Origin: Gnetum montanum
Taxonomy: Eukaryota; Streptophyta; Gnetopsida; Gnetales; Gnetaceae
Reading direction: 5' to 3'
Length of the DNA: 64,000 bases
NCBI GenBank assembly: GCA_015680685.1
Contig: MNCI01029140.1
Coordinates: 315,510-379,509, forward strand
In this document: positions 56,443 through 64,000 of the stretch, in pieces
How the letters are laid out: every line of letters starts with the position of its first letter
How positions within the stretch are numbered: the stretch's first letter is position 1
The notes under the pieces: generated by a model
What the model was told of the DNA's origin: nothing
Seen by the model: the letters and a program-made list of their open reading frames with translations, nothing else
The model's database searches: none
Program-made: the position numbers and the translations under genes

Positions 56443-56558
56443 ACTTGTCTGTTCAGTGTGCAATGTATTCTTGTTTATTATTTTCTCAATCAACCGTAAG
56501 GGTTCATTCCAATGATGTGAATTATTTTCTATGTTCTAATTAGTGCACAAACAACTAA

Positions 56559-56578
56559 GTCCCTGGAAATGGTGCTAA
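56559..56578 (-). other. Primer-binding site, tRNA-Asp-like
   Basis: The minus strand reads TTAGCACCATTTCCAGGGAC directly after the 5' LTR. It is the same site as at 23,245-23,265 and similar to the Athila tRNA-Asp PBS. Confidence 0.65.
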
Positions 56579-57371
56579 TGATGAGTAGTGAGGTACCCCT
56601 ATGCTCAACCATACGAATATGAGCATTTCACACACGATCTGATTGAATTCCAAGGACTAAGTGCCTATGCACCTTTGTGGAACAAGGACAGGTTGGTTGA
56701 TCATTATCTTCCCAAGCTTACCTGTATGTCACGATTGTATGGTTAAGTAAGCTTGAGGCATACGATTTTTATAGCTTTTATGTTTTTATGTCTTGCTGCT
56801 AATAAGGGAGGAGAGAGAGATAACTAAGNNNNNNNNNNNNNNNNNNNNNNNNNNNNNNNNNNNNNNNNNNNNNNNNNNNNNNNNNNNNNNNNNNNNNNNN
56901 NNNNNNNNNNNNNNNNNNNNNNNNNNNNNNNNNNNNNNNNNNNNNNNNNNNNNNNNNNNNNNNNNNNNNNNNNNNNNNNNNNNNNNNNNNNNNNNNNNNN
57001 NNNNNNNNNNNNNNNNNNNNNNNNNNNNNNNNNNNNNNNNNNNNNNNNNNNNNNNNNNNNNNNNNNNNNNNNNNNNNNNNNNNNNNNNNNNNNNNNNNNN
57101 NNNNNNNNNNNNNNNNNNNNNNNNNNNNNNNNNNNNNNNNNNNNNNNNNNNNNNNNNNNNNNNNNNNNNNNNNNNNNNNNNNNNNNNNNNNNNNNNNNNN
57201 NNNNNNNNNNNNNNNNNNNNNNNNNNNNNNNNNNNNNNNNNNNNNNNNNNNNNNNNNNNNNNNNNNNNNNNNNNNNNNNNNNNNNNNNNNNAGCTAGAGT
57301 AACCACTCTAATAATTAGAATACTTGCTAAAGAAACCGCTAGGATAAGTATTAGAGTAACTGCTTTCATCA
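56579..57371 (-). repeat. 5' LTR of the nested Athila-like element (with N gap)
   Basis: Inner end TGATGAGTAG at 56,579; outer end TTTCATCA at 57,371. Outside the gap it matches the 3' LTR. An N block (56,829-57,291) replaces the middle. The 3' LTR is 939 bp, so the gap should hold roughly 610 bp, more than the 463 N shown. Confidence 0.85.
56829..57291. other. Assembly gap (463 N)
   Basis: Lies inside the 5' LTR. Collapse against the other LTR copies is the likely cause. Confidence 0.95.
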
Positions 57372-57376
57372 ACCCA
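57372..57376. repeat. Target-site duplication, right copy (accca)
   Basis: Identical to 47,421-47,425. Confidence 0.8.
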
Positions 57377-57472
57377 CTACATCGCATCAATGATGACATA
57401 TGTAGAGTTGCGATGTTGTAGATATAATATTGTAGATGTGATATTGTGGCTCATCAAAAATAGGTTTTATCG
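57377..57472 (-). repeat. Athila-related host LTR, right part
   Basis: Continuation of the LTR at 46,609-47,425, giving about 913 bp in all when the nested element is removed. It is followed at 57,473 by 'tacccccatgattgac', a PPT-like block equivalent to 48,365-48,377, and by the conserved 'cttgag..agttccttacaaaat' flank. Confidence 0.65.
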
Positions 57473-57539
57473 TACCCCCATGATTGACTAGAGATTCTTC
57501 CTTGAGTTAAAAGAGAAAAAGAGGATAGAGTTCCTTACA

Positions 57540-57795
57540 AAATTGTAACATGACTACTTAAATCTACTCAAGTACAATCCACTCAAATATGGACTTTAGA
57601 TAATTAACTCAAAAACATGCTATGGGCACTTGTTAATTGCTATTGAATTTAAGGAAACAAACTAATAGAGTTTTGCTACCTATTGCATTACTGGATGCTA
57701 TTAATATGGTAGGTAAGGAGTATTTATAGGAAAATTTGGGCATTGCAACATCACATATGCGACATATCCATTTATTTGTTGTTTATCAGTAAGGA
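57540..57795 (-). repeat. Further Athila-like LTR fragment
   Basis: Matches the inner part of the LTRs ('caagtacaatccactcaaata', 'acaaact..agagttttgcta', 'gtatttatagg'), with a minus-strand TATA-like CTATAAATA near 57,721. It starts abruptly after the PPT flank of the host element, so a deletion or another insertion joins them. Confidence 0.55.
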
Positions 57796-59465
57796 TATCA
57801 TGGAGATAATATCTTTTAATAATGTTGATTCTATTGATAGGATGGGGCCTCCTCCTCCTCTAACCAATGTTAATATTTTTATGGAATATTCAATTTTCTA
57901 CCTCTAAGCAATGGTTTTTCAAGATTGATTGTTAGGTTGAAAACTTGAAAAGGGATCTCCAGAATCACTAGGCCTTTCTTTTATTGTTGACTTGGAGTTT
58001 CTCCTCTCTACAATACTACTTTTCTTTTTAACTCTAAATTTAACACCATGGCTATGATATTAGCTAAATAGTCTATTAGCTAAAATCATTATCAATTTAC
58101 CTATAATCCATATTGTTACTATAAGAGCACCATGATGATAATCTTAAAGGTTACAAGTTCCTTATTAGTTGCAAGAGTCTTGGCATAAAAGCTCCTGTTA
58201 TAGATTCAATTCCAATGGACAACATTAAGCTATGGGCAAAATTTTTCATAAAAGGAATTCTAAAGATAGTGTTTTCTGATAGATCCAAGAGGTTCTCAAA
58301 GGATATAAGTGAAAAATCATTATTACTAGCCTAGTGTTGTTAGAATCCAAAACTTTCTGAAAGAATACTTACCCTCAAAACATATAGTCAGATTAAAACT
58401 TAAAATTAACATTGATTACTAGAATTAAACTCATCACTTGAAGCTTCTAAATCAAGGGGCTTGCTGCTAGGCTAAAACCTCATTGTTATTTTATTCTAGA
58501 TTTTTTTAATATAAGGAAACTCAAGGCTAGGAGCACAACCTCTACCTACATAGCAGGGTAGATGTAACCCACTACAAGAGTGTTCTGTCACAAAAAATTC
58601 ATTTTAAATTTTTACAAAAGAAATTCATTTAATTTATAAAATCTCCTTGCTTAAATAATATATATATATATATATTTCTTTACTAGACTTTACTTTTATT
58701 TGTAAGAAAATAACAAGGTCATTCTTAGTACTACCTTGGTAAGAAACATTGTCATCATAGAATTCATAAGTTCAAGCCCAATAAAAGATATGGATATAAG
58801 GGGATTATGAAAGAAATGATTAGTTCACAATAATTTGTTGGTGGGGAATGAAATGGTAAACCATAAGAAATAGCCAACAAGATACTTTAGTAGAATTATT
58901 GTAAAATAATAAGGTACCTCAGAAACCACAACTTTGAAAGGAGTGTGACTTTTGAGAGATAACTAATCCACCTTTCATTGCACATTCCAAACTGGTATGA
59001 TCAAATAAGGTAAGAAACCACAACTTTGAAAGGAGTGTGAAATTTGAAGATATGTGCAATTGTTAAAATCAAAACTCAATAGCCATATGTATCAAACTTT
59101 TGTATAACTTGATAATTTAATGCTACTCATTAAAATGGAATCGTCACTTATAAAACAGAATTTTAGAACTTAATATTTTTGAACCTAAATATAGGTTCTG
59201 CGACTTATATTTACCATCAACTTAACGTGGGTGGGCTACTCTACAAGTAAAATATGATTTGGTTTTTCAAAGTAATTGCAACATTACTTGATCTAGTTAT
59301 TACTTTTAGAAATATATGGGCTACATTGGACACTGGGCAACCTAAATCCTGCTGAATTTGGTCGCAAGGAACCCTTACCAATTTAGCCAGAAAACCTTAA
59401 CAGAATTGCACACTGACGTTTATGACACGTATTTTAATTTTTTTAAAACAAAAGTGTATGGGTTT
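57796..59465. other. AT-rich region, no gene; simple and direct repeats
   Basis: A (TA)n microsatellite lies at about 58,655-58,673. A 28-bp direct repeat occurs at 58,921-58,948 and 59,013-59,040. Nothing coding is recognised. Confidence 0.5.
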
Positions 59466-59532
59466 TCCATTTGTTTTTGGGGCTGGGATAGGACAACTAT
59501 CGTTAAAGCTGAGAATCGTATTTTCCAAATTC

Positions 59533-59763
59533 CTTAAAAACTAACCGACAATGCCATGCATTGGGCAAATACCGACAAAAAATACATCTTTATTTATTTA
59601 TTCGAAAATGCGGCTTAAAAGTTAACCGACAATTGGGCAAATACCGACAAAAAAATATAGATATTTATTTATTTATTCGAAAATATGGCTTAAAAGTTAA
59701 CCGACAATGCCATGCATTGGGCAAATACCGACCATCATATTTATTTATTTATTCAAAAATGTG
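59533..59763 (+). repeat. Three-copy tandem repeat of 75-81 bp
   Basis: Units at 59,533-59,613, 59,614-59,688 and 59,689-59,763, each with 'taaccgacaa', 'ttgggcaaataccgac' and 'tttatttatttattc.aaaat'. The duplicate at 43,353-43,429 has only one unit. The middle unit lacks the 'tgccatgc' octamer. Confidence 0.9.
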
Positions 59764-59777
59764 TTGTTGATCAACTA

Positions 59778-61326
59778 TCCCCATGGAGCCCAAACTGGGT
59801 GCATCAAAGGGTAGATGCTTTCTGAAACAAACAAGACAATCAGAGAAGCCAATCCATGAGCGTAGATGCCTTCTGAAACAAGACAATCAGAGAAGCCAAT
59901 CCACAAGCATATGATTAGGATGATAATTGTGTCTCTTTCTATTTAATCCAGTTTACATCTTGGAATTTGAGATAACACCAGTTTAAAGTTTTGTTTGGAA
60001 GAAGCAACCCTCCTAGTTGGATTCTAGTTCAAACCAATGACTAGATAGTTTGAATGCTATGTTGGATCTCATTACCTAGTTTTCATGTACACTATAATTT
60101 GCTCCCTCGTTTCATACGTTGTCACAAAATTATTAGAACATTGAAGGATAGGTCTTCCCTTTCTTTCTTCTTGGAATGATCTCTAAGAGTCTAAGATACA
60201 ATACAGTTTAAACCATTGTTTTTTTGGTCATTATTATATATCTTAGTAGGATTGCGTCTATCCTAATGTAAAGCAAATCTAACAATTTAAATCAAATACG
60301 ATAAAGAGAAGTGGCTTTAAGAAGCTTATTGTTTTATTTGTTTTGGCACACGTCATTTATGGGCTAGTAAAGCTAAATAAAATTCTATCTTATAATATGG
60401 TAACATTAAAAAAGATTTCATCCATAAAGTGAAATGAAAACCCATCACTAAGGGAAACACAGTTATAGCACTTACACCATCATCTTTACTACCAAAAATA
60501 GCAGTGTCAGGGGCAATGCCATTGGCCAAGAAAAAGAAAGCCAAGATCCAACTTAGAATTTATGCTTAATATTTTATTGCCTATGCAAAATCCTTTTCAA
60601 CTAGATTATAAAAGAATATTTAGAGTAGGAGCCTATGCAGATTTATCAAAGTTCTTTGTCATAGTTTCTTGAAACAATGACTTTCAGGCAGAGCCAAGCC
60701 AAGATCAAACTTGGATTCATACTTAATAGTTTGAAGCAGCTTATCAGGAAGCATTTTCATCTAAACCATAGTAGAAAATTCACAAGAAGGGCTTAATAAT
60801 TCACATGAAGAAATCATATTAATCTCACCAGCAAAATCTGGCCTGTAGGGTATTTACAAAAAAGAACAAAAATTTTAAAATAACATTCAAGGCCTAAACT
60901 TCTAGATTGTATATTTTAGGGTTACAATATTTCCTATTTTAAAAACCTTAGGAATAACTTTTAAATATAGGTAGACTCAACATTAATATCTGATTGTGTT
61001 AGCTTTTTCAAGAATAAAGAGTATTAATATCTAATTGTGATTCATAGCAATGTTGTTGTAACCTTGAAGTTTTAGAATTCATTTTACAAAATTATTTTTA
61101 ATCCATAATTTAGATTTCCTATCTTATGAATTGTACCTATTTTTTATGCAAGAACTTATATCACTAACCTAATAGGTCAGCAATTTGGATAAGTGGTCAT
61201 TGCTAAGTGTTTCTAGGTTGTAGACATTTTCACTTAATTTTTATTAAATTTTGAATTTTCCTTTTATCATTAACCGATGATAATGCTGGTGAGAAGGAAT
61301 TCATCTNAAGTATATATATATATTTT
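59778..61326. other. Unique insertion relative to copy 1; possible decayed coding pieces on minus strand
   Basis: Begins with a two-copy repeat of about 45 bp (59,814-59,863 and 59,866-59,910). On the minus strand, 60,850-60,650 gives MKMLPDKLLQTIKYESKFDL then GLALPESHCFKKL, and 60,544-60,353 gives MAFFFLANGIAPDTAIFGSK. They look protein-like but match no family I know. The DNA around 60,550 and 60,700 is itself similar, so part of this is a local repeat. Confidence 0.3.
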
Positions 61327-62827
61327 AAGTACGGTAGCTATTTGGATTCTTTGCAGCGAGGCAAAGTTATAAGTTTTTGAAAAAATGCAAAAACAAAGAA
61401 TTATGAGCTACAAGTTTTTGAAAAAAGGAAAAAATAAAAAGCAAAGAATTCTGAAACTGCTCGGATCGAAGAAAGGACTTAAGCTAAAATTCAGGTGCAT
61501 TATATTCATTTTTATATACATTATTCTAATACTATAATCCAAGATTCTTAACTTAGCTTTTTTAAAAAAATATTAAGTCTCATTAATTTAGGTAATAACA
61601 GAACCCAAACTCAATTCTACATCCTGCATAAGGTATTTACTTACACATTAAAATTACGTGTGACTGTGGTCTTGCAAAATTTAATTTTGACAGCATTAAT
61701 CGATATTTTGCCACCCAATGAAAAAGGGCTCCATTAAAACAATTAATGTCACACTGTCGATTAATATCTGTATTTTGGAAGTTCACGAAAACTGTTTTCG
61801 TTGCTCATAACTCTTGTCGGCGTATACAAATCAAGTTTAGCATGCAGCATATTTATGAAAAAAATAAATAAATGTGCTACTAACTTTTAGGACAAACCAA
61901 TTAAGATTACATAGATTTGCTAGCATGAAGTGTAAGAATTCTTCACTTATTTTGGATGCCTTTCAACACGATTTCATGTACTTTTTTCATGTAAAGATTC
62001 CTAAATTTTGGATGGCTTTCAACTTGATTTCATGTACTTACAATATACAAAATTTGAATAAGAACTCAACTTGATGCTAGCCCTCCTCTTTTTAATAAGG
62101 GACTATTTACAGGCATTGGCAGAATTCAAAAACCTTAGCAAAAACATTTTAAAAATTTAATAAGAATAACTCATGTAATTGATCCATTTTGTTAGGATAA
62201 AACTACGATGATGATGATGTATGTGTTCCCATAGCAGCTTTCATCGGCTTAAGTTTTAGTTAAAAATTTTTAACTAGTATATGTAAGGTTTTTTAAAGTA
62301 AATGATGAAAAATTTAATGTTTTACTAATCAAAATACTATTACGGTTGCTATTTTAATTGAAATTTGTGATGGTGTTTTGGACGTTTGAATAATGTTTTA
62401 TTTAAAATATTTGTTGGGTATTTTTAATTTTAAACATGCACATACTTTATATAAATAAACAAAGATCTAGCTCTTCATAAAGGCCAATGGCCAAAAAGAA
62501 CTTGTGTAGGTGACCCTCTTTTGTTAGGAAAGGATTATAAAACATGCACATAATTTAGTGTAAATTATACTATTTTGACAAAATTCAATACTTGGAAAGT
62601 AAATTACTCATTGAAACTTTTGGAAGAAAAGAATAAAGCTATTTGAAAATCATCCACACCTTCGAAGATTAACCATTTTATTTGGTGCTTACTTCTCAAA
62701 AGTGTACAAATTAGAATTATTTTCTTTCATCTAATTACTAATGATGTAATACTAGGTATTAAGCCCCCAAAAAATATTGATAATGAACAAAGAAAATTGA
62801 AGTACATAATAAGTTCTTTTTTTTTGT

Positions 62828-62888
62828 AGGTGGGGGTGGCGGTGTGGTGGCAAGGGGAGGGGGAAGAGGAGGGGGGAGGGGAAAGGGA
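62828..62888 (+). repeat. G-rich tract (copy 2)
   Basis: Duplicate of the tract at 45,250-45,313, with small length differences in the G runs. Confidence 0.8.
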
Positions 62889-64000
62889 GAGTATGGTGTA
62901 GGGAAGGAGGGTTTGTTGGAACTTGATATAAGTAAAACATAGGTACACTCTAAGGTATATAGTCCAATTAGAACTTTATATAACTCAACATAGATCACCA
63001 AAATCAAACCCATGATTTAGAGCTTCTCCGTCAAGAGTACCTAACAAGTTTAACATTATGTAGACATCATTAAAAGTTTTGACTTCAGAACTATCTGTTC
63101 ACATGTATAACCTTATAATTGATACTTTGAAAAAAGAAATAAGTAAAGAAAATTTGCATCACTTTTCAATATTCATACTTGAAATTAAAATAGTAAAATG
63201 ATTCGAGATAGAGAGTTTTGGCTTAATACCAATATTTGTATCAAAGCACGAAATGGGTAGCACTTGTGGAAGATCTTCACCACGTTGCTTGTTATTGATG
63301 TTACATCAAAAATCTTCACCATCAACTATAACCTTCTTCTCAAAACTAGTTTTGATTTTTCAATCAGTAGTATTCTTATCAAACAAAAAAAGAAAAAGCC
63401 TTATGATCTATCTATCCAAGCTACCTAACAATTTCTCTAGTGGCAATAACATTATACACAATAGCTTTTGTCTTTTCCGAATTCTTTATTTTCATTTGAT
63501 CATTCTTATCATTAACATTAACTTGATTTTTCACATCTTCAACTTCATATTGTTTTTTACTATATTCAACTTCAACACAGTTTTCCTTTTTTTTTCAAAA
63601 TATTTTTTCATGAGAAGAAAAGGATTAACATTAAATAACTATCCTTGATGATAGAAAAAGTTTCAAGAATTAGAAATATTATAATATGTAATTGGTTGAA
63701 TTAAAGTCTTCCCTCCTGCTTGTAATACCAATTCTTTTTTACAATTGAGAAGGTTCATTTCAATAAAAAAATGTTGACAAAAATTAAAAGTTGTAAAAAT
63801 AGACTTCATATGCCTAATGGGACCAAGAAAACTAAAAATTTCTTAACGAACTTTCTAAAAAATTAACGGAAAATTATATTAGTCAACAAAACATGGAGGA
63901 CTATAGAAGCTAATTTTTCTCACTTCAGTTTTTCTTTAGCAAATTTTATCTTTTTAGAATTCCACTATGGGGGATTCTATATTACTCACATATTCTTCAA

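Larger units (their letters stand above)
47426..57371 (-). mobile_element. Athila-like Ty3/gypsy retrotransposon, structurally complete but decayed
   Basis: On the minus strand: 5' LTR (57,371-56,579), tRNA-Asp-like PBS (56,578-56,559), gag, protease, RT, RNase H, integrase, a roughly 2 kb post-integrase region, PPT (48,377-48,365) and 3' LTR (48,364-47,426). It is flanked by a perfect 5-bp duplication accca and inserted into a related LTR. All protein frames carry several stops and frameshifts, so it is old and non-autonomous now. The DLG protease active site and tRNA-Asp PBS fit the Athila lineage. Confidence 0.9.
59466..64000 (+). repeat. Large direct duplication, copy 2 (runs off the window end)
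   Basis: Partner of 43,286-46,419. It differs by carrying a triplicated 75-81 bp unit and about 1.5 kb of unique sequence (59,778-61,326) between the two homologous blocks. The homology is still present at base 64,000, which aligns with 46,419. Confidence 0.85.

Noticed and set aside
56793-57399. Long open frames across 56.8-57.4 kb
   Set aside because: They are mostly the N gap inside the 5' LTR.
59533-59763. CRISPR-like or satellite array
   Set aside because: Only three units with no unique spacers; an ordinary short tandem expansion in plant DNA.

Overview
The window looks like nuclear DNA of a seed plant with a large, repeat-filled genome, most probably a gymnosperm (inference). It is AT-rich and has intron-bearing plant gene families: MIKC*-type MADS-box, a receptor kinase with a wall-associated (WAK) domain, a DUF829 hydrolase-like protein, and a DUF248-like methyltransferase. 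Most of it is decayed retrotransposon: Ty3/gypsy of the Tat and Athila types, Ty1/copia, L1-type LINEs and SINE-like units. No gene here is convincingly intact. Every recognisable host gene carries stops, frameshifts or truncation. I found no rRNA, no complete tRNA gene and no CRISPR array.

Layout: 1-4 kb is AT-rich with a LINE 3' end. At 4.2-7.2 kb (+) lies a nine-exon MIKC* MADS-box gene with two in-frame stops. 7.2-11.3 kb is AT-rich with a LINE remnant and a SINE-like unit. At 11.8-13.7 kb (-) is a WAK/LRK10L-like receptor kinase pseudogene. At 14.3-20.4 kb (-) is a Tat-like Ty3/gypsy element whose second, plant-type RNase H sits between protease and reverse transcriptase. At 20.7-21.4 kb (-) is a DUF829 fragment beside a GC-richer island. 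At 22.2-24.1 kb (-) is an Athila-like gag with PBS and LTR, directly abutting a truncated second copy of the MADS gene (24.1-25.5 kb, +).

27.1-31.1 kb is the 3' part of a plus-strand Athila-like element ending in PPT and LTR. It is followed by a copia remnant (-), a SINE-like unit, a LINE remnant, a methyltransferase pseudogene (34.0-34.6 kb, +) and gypsy integrase debris (36.4-36.8 kb, +). A GC-richer L1-type LINE (38.5-42.4 kb, -) is flanked by a candidate 9-bp target duplication.

From 43.3 kb to the end, two direct copies of a roughly 3 kb segment (43.3-46.4 and 59.5-64.0 kb) flank a nest. Within it a complete but decayed Athila-like element (47,426-57,371, -), with LTRs, PBS, gag, PR, RT, RNase H, INT and PPT, is inserted into the LTR of a related element and is flanked by a perfect 5-bp duplication (accca).

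The best leads are the unusual RNase H arrangement in the Tat-like element, the paired MIKC* pseudogenes, the sequence shared downstream of integrase by two oppositely oriented Athila-like elements, and the long direct duplication. I did not find a convincing new functional system. Four N blocks (18,236-18,285; 28,368-28,702; 56,829-57,291; single Ns at 29,281 and 61,307) fall in or next to repeats.
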